Shown: positions 24,086-34,779 of the stretch, in pieces
How the letters are laid out: each line of letters begins with the position of its first letter
Numbering within the stretch: position 1 is the stretch's first letter
NCBI RefSeq assembly: GCF_902706185.1
Contig: NZ_CACSJM010000052.1
Coordinates: 1-37,350 of the forward strand
From: Roseomonas sp. 18066
GTDB lineage: Bacteria > Pseudomonadota > Alphaproteobacteria > Acetobacterales > Acetobacteraceae
Reading direction: 5' to 3'
DNA length: 37,350 nt
The notes under the pieces: model-generated
Database searches by the model: none
Told to the model about the DNA's origin: nothing
Seen by the model: only the letters and a program-made list of their open reading frames with translations
Program-made: the position numbers and the translations under genes

Positions 24086-24916
24086 TTAGATGCCTTCCAG
24101 CAACGCTTCCCTGATCTCGACCCACGACGCCTTGTCCGGCGCCGCGATCAACCCGCCGCCGGTATGCTCAGGCCGGTATTCGCTCCCGTCGAAGCGGGCG
24201 CTGTAGCCGCCGGCCTCGCGGTGGAGCAGCCAGCCTGGCAGGTGGTCCCAGGGCATCAGGCGGTTGTAGACCACCAGATGCGCCCCGCCCGAGGCGATCA
24301 GGCGGTACTCGTGGGCGGCGCAGCGGAACTGCACGCCGCCGGCCAGGCGCGGCAGGCGGGCGGTGACCTGGCTGCGGACGGGCTCGGCCATCCAGGTCCA
24401 GGACACGGCGCCGATCATCTTGTTCAGCGGCGCGGGCTCGGCGACCTTCAGGTCGTGGCGGTGGCCGTCGGGGGCCTCGATCCAGGCGCCCTCGCCGCGC
24501 AGCGCGATGGCGGTGTCGTCGCCCATCGGGTCGTGGATCCAGGCGGCGACCACCTCGCCCTTCACCACCGCGGCCGCCATGCAGCCGAACAGCGGCACGC
24601 CGGCGGCGAAGTTGGCCGTGCCGTCGACCGGGTCGACGACGAAGGCCAGGTCCGCCGCCGCCAGCCTGCCCAGCAGCGTCGGGTCGCTGGCCGAGGCCTC
24701 CTCGCCCACCACCAGACAGCCGGGGTAGCGGGCGTGCAGCGCCGCGGTGATCTGGCGCTCGGCCGCCTCGTCGGCGTCGGTCACCAGGTCCAGCGGGCCG
24801 GACTTGGCGCGGATGGCCCCGGGCGCCAGGCGGCGGAAGCGCGGCAGGATTTCCGTCCGCGCGGCGTCGCGCAGCGTCTCGGCGAGCGCGCTCGCCTCGG
24901 TCGTGGTGAAGCGCAT
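24086..24916 (-). CDS. Inositol monophosphatase family phosphatase
   Basis: A 276-residue lithium-sensitive-type phosphatase of the IMPase/FBPase superfamily. It shows the metal-site Glu-Glu in VVGEEAS, the signature DPVDGTANFAAG, and the C-terminal metal motif as MPWDHLPGWLLHREAGG. Possible substrates include inositol-1-phosphate, histidinol-phosphate (HisN) or 3'-phosphoadenosine phosphate, and the sequence does not decide. An upstream in-frame ATG at 24952 would overlap hflX by 26 nt. The ATG at 24916, 10 nt after the hflX stop, fits the family's usual N terminus better. Last gene of the minus-strand hfq-hflX group. Confidence 0.88.
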   Translation of the reverse strand: MRFTTTEASALAETLRDAARTEILPRFRRLAPGAIRAKSGPLDLVTDADEAAERQITAALHARYPGCLVVGEEASASDPTLLGRLAAADLAFVVDPVDGTANFAAGVPLFGCMAAAVVKGEVVAAWIHDPMGDDTAIALRGEGAWIEAPDGHRHDLKVAEPAPLNKMIGAVSWTWMAEPVRSQVTARLPRLAGGVQFRCAAHEYRLIASGGAHLVVYNRLMPWDHLPGWLLHREAGGYSARFDGSEYRPEHTGGGLIAAPDKASWVEIREALLEGI

Positions 24917-24926
24917 CGGGATCCGA

Positions 24927-26222
24927 TCAGCCAGGTTGCTCGAAGCGGGCACGGTCGGCGGGCGACAGGCGCACCGTCAGGTGGATCGTCTCGTCGCCAT
25001 CCTCGCGGATGAGGACCTCGCCATGCTGGTAGAGCCAGGCGATGCGGGCGCCGTCGCTGGGCGGCAGCGCGTATTCGGCCGTCTCCATTCCCGCCGCCAG
25101 CCGGGCGTCGAGGGCGGCGCGCAGCGGGTCCAGCCCCTCGCCGGTCAGCGCCGAGACGGCGACCGAGGCGGCATCGTCGCCACCCGGCACGCCGGCCACG
25201 CCGCCGAGCAGGTCGGCCTTGTTCAGCACCTCGATGGTGCGGGCCTGCCAGTTCTCGTCGAGCGCCGGGTCGGGCCCCTCCGCCATCTCGGCCAGCACGC
25301 CGATGACGTCGTTGCGCTGGCTGGTGGTGTCGGGATGGGCGACGTCGCGGACATGCAGGATGATGTCGGCGGCGGCGACCTCCTCCAGCGTGGCGCGGAA
25401 GGCTTCGATCAGCTGGGTCGGCAGGTCGCTGATGAAGCCCACGGTGTCGGACAGGATGACGGTGCGGCCGCTGGGCAGCTTGATCGCCCGCATGGTCGGG
25501 TCGAGCGTGGCGAAGAGCTGGTCCTGGGCATAGACGCCGGCGCCGGTCAGCGCGTTGAACAGCGTCGACTTGCCGGCATTGGTGTAGCCGACCAGGGCGA
25601 CCACCGGGAACGGCACGCGGGTGCGGGCGGCGCGGTGCAGGCCGCGGGTGCGGCGCACCTGCTCCAGCTCGCGCTTCAGCTTGACGATGCGCTCGCCGAT
25701 CAGCCGGCGGTCGATCTCGATCTGCGATTCACCCGGGCCGCCGAGGAAGCCGAAGCCGCCGCGCTGGCGCTCCAGGTGGGTCCAGCTGCGGACCAGCCGG
25801 GTGCGCTGGTATTCCAGATGCGCCAGCTCGACCTGCAGCGAGCCTTCGCGGGTGCGCGCGCGCTCGCCGAAGATCTCCAGGATCAGCCCGGTGCGGTCGA
25901 TGACCTTGCAGCCCCAGGCGCGTTCCAGGTTGCGCTGCTGCACCGGGGTGAGCGCCGCATCGACGACGACGACGCCGACCTGGTTCTCCTCGATCGCGGC
26001 ATGGGCGAGCTCCACCTGGCCTTCGCCGATGAGGGTCGCGGGACGCCGGGCGCGCAGCGGGAAGGCGGCGCTGTGGACGATGGTCAGCCCGATCGAGGCG
26101 GCGAGGCCCACGGCCTCGGCCAGCCGCGCCTCGGCCGCCCGGTTGGCGGCGCGGGATTCGGGGAAGGCCAGCACCCCCTCGGCGCCGGCAGGGCGCTGGG
26201 GGCGATCATGCGGCAGAAGCAC
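24927..26222 (-). CDS. hflX: GTPase HflX
   Basis: A 431-residue Obg-HflX superfamily GTPase that binds the 50S subunit and rescues stalled ribosomes under stress. The N-terminal nucleotide-binding domain (about 20-190, with RRPATLIGEGQVEL and RTGLILEIFGERARTREG) is followed by the G domain: G1 GYTNAGKST (212-220), G3 DTVGFISDLP and G4 NKAD. The marked start is GTG at 26222 (GTGCTTCTGCCG). Upstream in-frame codons encode a plausible N-terminal stretch (KPTLAAVLLP) but offer no ATG, GTG or TTG before a stop, so the exact start is uncertain. Follows hfq, as in many proteobacteria. Confidence 0.94.
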   Translation of the reverse strand: MLLPHDRPQRPAGAEGVLAFPESRAANRAAEARLAEAVGLAASIGLTIVHSAAFPLRARRPATLIGEGQVELAHAAIEENQVGVVVVDAALTPVQQRNLERAWGCKVIDRTGLILEIFGERARTREGSLQVELAHLEYQRTRLVRSWTHLERQRGGFGFLGGPGESQIEIDRRLIGERIVKLKRELEQVRRTRGLHRAARTRVPFPVVALVGYTNAGKSTLFNALTGAGVYAQDQLFATLDPTMRAIKLPSGRTVILSDTVGFISDLPTQLIEAFRATLEEVAAADIILHVRDVAHPDTTSQRNDVIGVLAEMAEGPDPALDENWQARTIEVLNKADLLGGVAGVPGGDDAASVAVSALTGEGLDPLRAALDARLAAGMETAEYALPPSDGARIAWLYQHGEVLIREDGDETIHLTVRLSPADRARFEQPG

Positions 26223-26259
26223 CGCGGCAAGCGTCGGCTTGCCGCGGCCCGTGCCGTTG

Positions 26260-26613
26260 TCAGTCGGAGGAGCCGACAGGGTTGACCTCGCGTTGCAGTG
26301 TCATGGTGCCTTCGCGCGTCACGGAGACGGTGCCGGCACCCGCGCCAGTTCCCTGGGCAGGGGCGGCGCCGGCGCCAGCCGCGGCGGCATCGAACAGCAT
26401 GATCGGCGCGCCCGGCATGACGGTGCTGATGGCGTGCTTGTAGACCAGCTGGGTGTGCCCGTCCCGGCGAAGCAGGACGGAGAAATTGTCAAACCAGGTA
26501 ATGATACCCTGCAGCTTGACGCCATTGACCAAAAAGATGGTCACGGGAGTTTTGCTTTTGCGAACATGATTCAGGAACACGTCCTGCACGTTCTGGGACT
26601 TCTCGGCGGCCAT
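26260..26613 (-). CDS. hfq: RNA chaperone Hfq
   Basis: A 117-residue Sm-like hexameric RNA chaperone mediating small-RNA regulation. The Sm core occupies residues 5-75: [20 protein letters not shown], then [19 protein letters not shown], and the Sm2 motif YKHAIST (58-64). The C-terminal tail (about 76-117) is Ala/Gly-rich and longer than in most alphaproteobacterial Hfq proteins of about 80 residues. The ATG at 26613 fits the conserved N terminus. Upstream sequence in the same frame is spacer to the HAD gene. Lies upstream of hflX. Confidence 0.97.
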   Translation of the reverse strand: MAAEKSQNVQDVFLNHVRKSKTPVTIFLVNGVKLQGIITWFDNFSVLLRRDGHTQLVYKHAISTVMPGAPIMLFDAAAAGAGAAPAQGTGAGAGTVSVTREGTMTLQREVNPVGSSD

Positions 26614-26734
26614 GAGGCTCGGTCCTTCTTTTTCTTGGCGAGCCAGCGTTTTTGTGCCGACCGGCTTCAGGGTCCGGGCAGCGGGCAGGGCTTCGCCCCG
26701 GCGTGCGGGGCTGCCCGCCGGTTCGCCCGCAAGA

Positions 26735-27409
26735 TCACGCAGGCGGGGGGGTCTTGGCAAGGCCGTGCAGGCAGGCTGCCAGCGCATGGCCGTCCGCGAA
26801 TGCCGCATCCTTGGCCACTGAGGCCGCCCCGCCGTCATGGGATGCATCACCAAGCAGCACAGCGCTGCAGCCGGCGGCGCGGGCGGCCTGCATGTCGACG
26901 CCGGTGTCGCCGACGAACCAGACATCGGGGCCCGGTTCGACGCCGAGCTGCCGCAGCGCCATCAGCACCGGATCGGCGGCGGGCTTGTCGGCGGCGGCAT
27001 CCCCTGCCCCCACCAGCGCGCCGAAGCGCTCCGTCCAGCCGAGATGCGCGGCCTCCGCGCGCAGGATCGCGCCCTGCTTGTTGGAGACGACGGCGAGCGG
27101 GAAGGCGCGCGCCGCGTCCAGCGCCTCGAGCGTGCCGGGCATCAGCGTCAGCACGTCGAGGTGGCGGGCGCGGACCTCGGCGTAGAACAGGGTGCGGGCG
27201 CGTTCCCAATCCTCGCCGAAGATCGCCGGGAAGGCGTCCTTCAGCGACAGGCGGGCGCGCGCCCTCACCTCCTCGATGGTCCATTCCGGCAGGCCGAAGC
27301 CGCGCAGCGCCGCGTTCATCCCCGCCTGCACGCCGGCCCAGGCATCGACCAGGGTGTTGTCCCAGTCCCAGAGGATGGCGGTCGGGCGCGGCAGCAGGGG
27401 CAGGCTCAC
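26735..27409 (-). CDS. HAD family hydrolase (phosphoglycolate phosphatase-like)
   Basis: A 224-residue HAD phosphatase with an alpha-helical cap. Motif I is WDWDNTLVD with nucleophile Asp15 and Asp17, motif II VVSNK, motif [11 protein letters not shown] with the Lys, and motif [16 protein letters not shown]. The DWDNTL variant replaces the common DFDGTL. The start is GTG at 27409, overlapping the dat stop as GTGA, so it is coupled to dat. Substrate unknown; a phosphoglycolate or other small phosphomonoester is possible. Confidence 0.9.
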   Translation of the reverse strand: MSLPLLPRPTAILWDWDNTLVDAWAGVQAGMNAALRGFGLPEWTIEEVRARARLSLKDAFPAIFGEDWERARTLFYAEVRARHLDVLTLMPGTLEALDAARAFPLAVVSNKQGAILRAEAAHLGWTERFGALVGAGDAAADKPAADPVLMALRQLGVEPGPDVWFVGDTGVDMQAARAAGCSAVLLGDASHDGGAASVAKDAAFADGHALAACLHGLAKTPPPA

Positions 27410-28278
27410 GCCGCGTTCCGGGCCGGGCCCTTCACGTGGCGGGCGAAGATCTCGAAGAGCTGGCGGGTGATCGGGCCGGGCCTGCCGTCGCCCACGGGCG
27501 CGCCGTCGATCTTCAGGATCGGCTTCACGAAGGAGGTGGCCGAGGTGATGAAGGCCTCGCGCGCCTGCTTCAGGTCCTCGAGCGTGTAGTCGCGCTCGTC
27601 CCAGGCGATGCCGGCCTGCCTGAGCTCGGCCATCAGCGCGCCGCGGGTGCAGCCGGGCAGGATGGCGTGCGACAGGGCGCGGGTGCGGATGGCGCCCGCG
27701 GCGTCGACGATCCAGAAGCTGGTGGCCGCACCCTCGGTGATGGTGCCGGTGGCTTCCTCGTAGAGGATGGCCTCGATGGCGCCCTGCTCGCGCGCGGCCT
27801 GGCGGGCGAGCACGTTGGGCAGCAGGTTGACGCTCTTGATGTCGCGGCGGGCCCAGCGCAGGTCGGGCAGCGTGATGGCGGCGCCGCCCCAGTTCTCGAT
27901 GCTGGCCGGATAGGGGTTGATGCGCTTGACGGTGATGACCAGCGCCGGCGGCACGGGCTTGGCGGGGAACGGGTGGTCGCGGCGGGCGACGCCGCGGGTC
28001 ACCTGCATGTAGAGCAGGCCTTCGGTGACGCGGTTGCGGCGGGCGACTTCCAGCAGCACGGTGGACAGCGCCGCGCGGGTCAGCGGCATGGGCAGGCGGA
28101 TTTCGCGCAGCGAGCGCTCGAGGCGGTCGAGGTGGCGGTCCTCGTCGATGAAGCGGCCGTTGTAGAGGTGGACAACCTCGTAGATGCCATCGCCGAACTG
28201 GTAGCCGCGGTCTTCGACATTCACGCTGGCGTCGCGTTGCGGGACGTAGCGGCCGTTCACATAGGCGATGCGGGACAT
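27406..28278 (-). CDS. dat: D-amino acid aminotransferase (fold type IV PLP enzyme)
   Basis: A 290-residue PLP-dependent aminotransferase of the branched-chain/D-alanine transaminase fold. The N terminus has DRGYQFGDGIYEVV; the PLP Schiff-base lysine is Lys148 in RRDIKSVNLLPNVLA; EATGTITEGAATSFW binds the cofactor phosphate region. D-amino acid transaminases supply D-Glu/D-Ala for peptidoglycan, and in alphaproteobacteria this gene commonly sits between ntrX and hfq, as here. A related 4-amino-4-deoxychorismate lyase cannot be wholly excluded. Confidence 0.9.
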   Translation of the reverse strand: MSRIAYVNGRYVPQRDASVNVEDRGYQFGDGIYEVVHLYNGRFIDEDRHLDRLERSLREIRLPMPLTRAALSTVLLEVARRNRVTEGLLYMQVTRGVARRDHPFPAKPVPPALVITVKRINPYPASIENWGGAAITLPDLRWARRDIKSVNLLPNVLARQAAREQGAIEAILYEEATGTITEGAATSFWIVDAAGAIRTRALSHAILPGCTRGALMAELRQAGIAWDERDYTLEDLKQAREAFITSATSFVKPILKIDGAPVGDGRPGPITRQLFEIFARHVKGPARNAA

Positions 28279-28355
28279 GCCCTGGTCTCTCGTGCTGGTG
28301 GTGAGTGGCCGGCAGGTTCGCCCCGAAGCGCTGCCGCGGCAATGGCCCCGTGGAC

Positions 28356-28393
28356 AAAAATAGAAGGGTGCTCGGGGGGATACCTCCCCCCGA
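28356..28393 (-). terminator. Terminator-like hairpin between ntrX and dat
   Basis: A perfect 8-bp stem, TCGGGGGG (28372-28379) with CCCCCCGA (28386-28393), around a 6-nt loop, lies 13 bp after the ntrX stop. On the minus strand a T5 run (28360-28356) follows about 12 nt downstream, so termination may be partial. Confidence 0.55.
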
Positions 28394-28405
28394 CCTTCCT
28401 TGTCT

Positions 28406-29806
28406 TTATGCCGGGGTCGCCTTGTCCTCGGCCTGCACGCCCAGGAACTTCAGCTTGCGATGGAGCGCCGAGCGTTCCATGCCGACGAAGTTGGCGGTGC
28501 GGCTGATATTGCCGCCGAAGCGCAGCAGCTGGGCCTCGAGGTATTGCCGCTCGAACAGCTCGCGGGCTTCGCGCAGCGGCAGGGTCATGATTTCGCTCGA
28601 CCGGTCGAGCTTCAGCGCGGCGGGCGCGGCGGAGCCCACTTCCGGCGGCAGCATCTCGGGGCGGATCGGCTCGCCGGCGCCGCCGGGGGCCATGATCAGC
28701 AGCCAGTCGACCAGGTTGCGCAGCTGGCGGACGTTACCGGGCCAGTCATAGGCCTGCATGGCGGCGAGGACGTCTTCCGACAGCTCGCGGGCCGGCACGC
28801 CGGAGGTCTCGGCCGAGCGGGCCATGAAGTGCCGCGCCAGGACGGGGACGTCCTCGCGCCGCTCGCGCAGCGCGGGCACGCGCAGCGGCACCACGGCCAG
28901 GCGGTAGAAAAGATCCTCGCGGAAGCGGCCGCCGGCGATCTCGGCGGCCAGGTCGCGGTTGGTGGTGGCGATGACGCGGACATCGACCTTGACGCGGGTC
29001 GCGCCGCCGACGCGCTCGAAGCCCTGCTCCTGCAGGGCGCGGACGATCTTTCCCTGGGTTTCCAGGGGCATGTCGGCCACTTCGTCGAGCAGCAGGGTGC
29101 CGCCATGGGCGCGTTCCAGCACGCCGGCGCGGCGTGGCGCGGCCTGCGGGTCGGCGCCGGCCTCGACGCCGAACAGCTCCTCCTCGAAGCGGGCCGGGTT
29201 CAGCGTGGCGCAGTTCAGCGCGACGAAGGGCTCGGCGGCGCGGCGCGACTTCGCATGGATCATGCGGGCCGCGACCTCCTTGCCGGCGCCGGCGGGGCCG
29301 GCGATCAGCACGCGGGACCCGGTCGGCGCCACCCGCTCGATGGCGCCGCGCAGCTGGGCGATTTGCGGCGAGGCGCCGAGCAGCTCGGTCTCGGCGCCAG
29401 CGCGCAGCTTGAGCTCGCTGACCTCCCGCTTCAGGCGGGCGGCTTCGAGGGCGCGCTCGGCGATCAGCAGCAGGCGGTCGGACTTGAACGGCTTCTCGAT
29501 GAAGTCGTAGGCGCCCTGCTGGATCGCCTGCACCGCCGTCTCGATGGTGCCGTGGCCGGAGATCATCACCACCGGCACGGAAGGGTCGTCGCGCTGCATC
29601 GCCTCGAGGATGCCGAGCCCGTCGAGGCGGGAATTCTGCAGCCAGATGTCGAGGATGACGAGGTTCGGCCGCCGCGCGCGGAAGGCGGTCAGCGCCACAT
29701 CGGAATTCTGCGCGACCCGCGTGTCGTAGCCTTCATCCGACAGGATGCCCTCGATCAGCGCGCGGATGTCCGGTTCGTCGTCGACGATCAGGATATCATG
29801 CGCCAT
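28406..29806 (-). CDS. ntrX: Nitrogen regulation response regulator NtrX
   Basis: A 466-residue NtrC-family response regulator. The receiver domain (1-120) has Asp53 as phosphoacceptor in VILDIWL and Lys in FIEKPF. The AAA+ domain (about 140-380) has Walker A GPAGAGKE and Walker B GGTLLLDEVADMP. A Fis-type helix-turn-helix (about 425-460, GGNISRTANFVGMERSALHRKL) ends it. The GAFTGA loop that contacts sigma-54 is missing: the equivalent stretch reads ELFGVEAGADPQAAPRRAG. This has been described for some NtrX proteins, which then act outside the normal sigma-54 mechanism. Overlaps ntrY by 11 nt. Confidence 0.94.
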   Translation of the reverse strand: MAHDILIVDDEPDIRALIEGILSDEGYDTRVAQNSDVALTAFRARRPNLVILDIWLQNSRLDGLGILEAMQRDDPSVPVVMISGHGTIETAVQAIQQGAYDFIEKPFKSDRLLLIAERALEAARLKREVSELKLRAGAETELLGASPQIAQLRGAIERVAPTGSRVLIAGPAGAGKEVAARMIHAKSRRAAEPFVALNCATLNPARFEEELFGVEAGADPQAAPRRAGVLERAHGGTLLLDEVADMPLETQGKIVRALQEQGFERVGGATRVKVDVRVIATTNRDLAAEIAGGRFREDLFYRLAVVPLRVPALRERREDVPVLARHFMARSAETSGVPARELSEDVLAAMQAYDWPGNVRQLRNLVDWLLIMAPGGAGEPIRPEMLPPEVGSAAPAALKLDRSSEIMTLPLREARELFERQYLEAQLLRFGGNISRTANFVGMERSALHRKLKFLGVQAEDKATPA

Positions 29807-32194
29807 GCCGCTGCATCTCCGTTCTACCAGTCACGTCGGTTCCCGCATGCGGGCCCGTGTTGTTGGCCGTTGCCGCGCTGCGTCGCGGCAGGACCAGGGC
29901 TGCCCGGGTGCCGCGGCCGGGATGACCATCGGCCGCTTCCCGCTCGGTCAGCAACAGCCTGCCCCCGTGGTCCTCCATGATCTTCTTCACGATGGCAAGA
30001 CCAAGGCCGGTCCCTTTCGGCTTGTGCGTCACATACGGTTCTGTGAGGCGCTCGCGCTCCTCGCCCTGCGGCAGGCCTATTCCATTGTCCTCGACGGCCA
30101 GCGTCACCCAGTCCCCGGCCTCCTCGACGGACAGCGTGATACGGCCCGGCTCCTGGTTCTCCGGCGGCTGGCCCGGGGCGCCATCGGGGGTGCCATCGGG
30201 GGTGCCATCGGGCCCCTCGCCCGCCTCGGCCTGCAGCCGCATGACCACCGCGTCGGCGGCATTGGCCAGCAGGTTGGTCAGCGCCTGGCCGATCAGCCGG
30301 CGGTCGCAGGGGATGCGCGGCGCGGCCTCGGGGATGCGGGTGGAGAAGCCGATATCGGGATGCGCGTTCTGCTGCAGGATCAGCGCCTCGCGCGCAATCT
30401 GGTCGATCGGCTCGGGGCGGATCACCGGCTGCGGCATGCGGGCGAAGGCGCTGAACTCGTCGACCATGCGGCCGATATCGCCGACCTGGCGGACGATGGT
30501 GTCGGTGCAGGCGACGAAGGTCTCGGGGTCGTTGGTGATCTGCTTCAGATAGCGCCGCTTCAGCCGCTCGGCGGAGAGCTGGATCGGCGTCAGCGGGTTC
30601 TTGATCTCATGCGCGATGCGCCGCGCCACATCGGCCCAGGCCGCCTTACGCTGGGCGGAGAGCAGCTCGGTGATGTCGTCGAAGGTGATGACAAAGCCGA
30701 CCACCTGGCCGCGCTGCAGCTCGGCGCCGATCTGCGCCAGCAGGGTGCGGCGCTCGCTGGCCGGGCCTATGCGGATTTCCGCCGTGCGGGTGCGCTCCGG
30801 CTGCGCCAGCGCCTGCTCCAGCAGGGCAGCGAACTCGGGCGCGACCTCGGCCAGCGGCTGGCCGAGGCCTGCCTCGAGCTCAAGGCCCAGCAGCTCGCTG
30901 GCGGAGCGGTTGGGCAGGTTGATGCGCGCCTCGGCGTCCAGTCCGATGACGCCGGCGGAGACGCCGGACAGCACCGTCTCGGTGAAGCGGCGGCGCTCGT
31001 CGATCTGGCGATAGGCCTCCATCAGCTCGCTGCGCTGGGCGGCCAGCTGGTTGGTCATGCGGTTGAAGGCGCGGGACAGGGTGCCGACCTCATCCTCGGC
31101 GCCGCCCTCGGCGACCCGGACGGACAGGTCGCCGCTGCGCACCCGCTCGGCGGCGACGATCAGCCGCGACAGGGGCCGCGCGATCTGGTTGGCGATGACC
31201 AGGCCGATCAGCACGGCGGCCATCAGCACCAGCAGCGCCGCGATCGCGAAGATCATGGCGAAGGTGACCTGCAGCCCGCCGCGGTTGCGGTCCAGCTCGT
31301 CATATTGCTGGAAGGCGAGCTCGGTGCGGCGCATGTGCTCGATGACGCCGGGATCGACCGGGCGGCCGATCAGCAGGAACAGGCCCTGGCCGATATCGAG
31401 CTCGACGAGGGCGCGCACCCGGCCCTCCTCCGACTCGCCGGGCAGCACGGCGACCTCGCCATTGCGGGCCAGCTCCATCGACCAGGCCGGCAGCGGGTCC
31501 AGCACGGTGGTCGTGGTCAGGCCGGCATGGCTGATGACGCGGTTCAGCACCGGCTCGAAGACCACCGAATCCGTCAGCCCGCGCAGCGCCGTGTGCGTCG
31601 CCAGGATCTGGGCGAACGCATATTGGTTCTCATCCAGCAGCCGCCCCGCCCGGTTGAGGTCGGCGGCCATGGCCAGCGCATCGGCGCGGATGGTGTTGCG
31701 GTGCTCGTCCAGATAGGCGCGGGAGGCGACGAGGCTGGCCTCCAGCGTGTCGCGCACGCGGTCGCTGAACCAGGCCTGGATGCCGAGGTTGAAGAAGATG
31801 GCGGCGAAGATGGCGACCAGCAGCGCCGGCACCACGGCCACCACGCTGAACAGCATGACCAGCCGCACATGCAGCCGCGAGCCCGCCGAGCCACGCCGTC
31901 GCTCGGCCCAGACGCGCACCAGCCGCGCCGTCAGCGAGACCAGCAGCAGCAGCAGGAAGGCGGCGTTGACCAGCACCATGGCCACCACCTGCCCCGGCTT
32001 GGTCGGCCCGAAGGGGCTGCCGCCGGACAGCAGGGTGAAGGTGCCGATGCCCAGCAGCAGGGCGCCGACCGCCAGCGCCAGGGTCATGGCGCGGCCGAGC
32101 AGCGCGTCCAGCACCCGCCGGGCGAGCGAGGGCCTCTCCGTGCCCGGCGCGTCCAGATCGGCGCGGCCCTCGCCGCGGGCGGCGGCCGGGCGTT

Positions 32195-32198
<4 letters not shown>
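29796..32198 (-). CDS. ntrY: Nitrogen regulation sensor histidine kinase NtrY
   Basis: An 800-residue membrane histidine kinase, cognate of NtrX. Hydrophobic helices occur at about 38-58, 72-92, 113-136 and 312-338, enclosing a large extracytoplasmic region (about 140-310). HAMP, PAS (about 400-500), a dimerisation/phosphoacceptor domain with His in [16 protein letters not shown], and a HATPase domain ([17 protein letters not shown]) follow. A Pro/Gly/Asp insertion of three 12-bp direct repeats (30175-30210) lies just before or within the ATPase domain. The ATG overlaps the ntrC stop as ATGA. Confidence 0.94.
30175..30210. repeat. Three 12-bp tandem repeats inside ntrY
   Basis: Three consecutive units, GGGGCGCCATCG then GGGGTGCCATCG twice, at 30175-30186, 30187-30198 and 30199-30210. 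They encode repeated Asp-Gly-Thr/Ala-Pro (residues ~663-675 of NtrY). In-frame copy-number change would lengthen or shorten a flexible loop near the ATPase domain without breaking the gene. Confidence 0.85.
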
Positions 32199-33630
<1,432 letters not shown>

Positions 33631-33634
<4 letters not shown>

Positions 33635-34779
33635 GCGTCTCGTGTCTTGCGCGGGGCGGGGGTGTCGGCGGGCGGCATCGGCAGGGACAGGCGGAAGGTG
33701 GTCCGCCCGGGGCGGGTGTCGCATTCGATCAGGCTGCCCTGGTCGGCCACCAGCTTGGCCACCAGCGCCAGGCCCAGGCCCTGGCCGCCGCGCTTGGTGG
33801 TGACGAAGGGCTCCCACAGGGTGGAGGCGACCTCCTCGGGGATGCCGGGGCCGTTGTCGCGCACGCTGACCTGCAGCGGCAGGTGCACCCGCTCACGCGA
33901 GCCCGGCACGGCGATGCGCACCCCGTGGTGATAGGCGGTCGACAGGTGGATCTCGCCGCCCTGCGGGTCGACCGCCTCGGCGGCGTTCTTCACCAGGTTC
34001 AGCAGGATCTGCACCAGCAGGTCGCGGTTGGCGAAGACCGGCGGCAGCGAGGGGTCGTAATCCTCGACGATGCGCAGGTGGCTGGCGAAGCCGCGCGCGG
34101 CGATGCGGCGGACATGGTCCAGCACCTCGTGGATATTGACCGCGGCGCGCTCCACCGGGCGCTCGGAGAACATCTCGAAGCGCTCGACCAGGTTGCGGAT
34201 GCGGTCCGCCTCGTCCTGGATCAGGGTGCAGAGCTCGCGGTCATCCTCGCTGGCCGACTGCTCCAGCAGCTGCGCCGCGCCGCGGATGCCCGACAGCGGG
34301 TTCTTCACCTCATGCGCCAGCATCGCCGCCATCGCCGAGGCGCCGCGCGCGGCGCCGCGGAAGTTCAGCTGGCGGTCCAGCTTCTGCGCCTTGCTGCCAT
34401 CCTGCAGCGTCAGCACCACGGCGCCCGACAGCTCCGGCAGCGGCGCGCCATGCGCGGTGACGCCGGTGCGGTGCAGCCGCGGGCTGTCCAGCGTCAGGTC
34501 ATGGTCGGAGACCGGCGCATCCAGCGAGCGCACCTGGTCGACCAGGGCGAACAGCCGGCTGTCCGGCGGGATCAGCTCGCCCAGCCCCATCTGCGCCAGA
34601 TTGGCCGAGGACAACTGGAAAAACTGCTCGGCGGCGGGGTTGGCGAAGCGGAAGCGGTTGCCGGCATCCAGCAGCACCACCGGCACCGGCAAGGCGGCCA
34701 GCAGGGCGACCTGATCCGGCAGGGCCGGGCTGCCCTCCAGGCCGCGCATCGGCCGGCGCGAGGCGATGGGGGTATTCAT
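33631..34779 (-). CDS. ntrB: Nitrogen regulation sensor histidine kinase NtrB (NRII)
   Basis: A 382-residue soluble kinase/phosphatase for NtrC. A PAS domain (about 20-130) is followed by the phosphoacceptor His156 in [20 protein letters not shown]. The HATPase domain has N box [15 protein letters not shown]1 DNGPGIP and G2 GGQGLGLAL. NtrB activity is controlled by PII proteins according to nitrogen status. The ATG at 34779 overlaps the dusB stop as ATGA, so it is translationally coupled to dusB. Confidence 0.95.
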
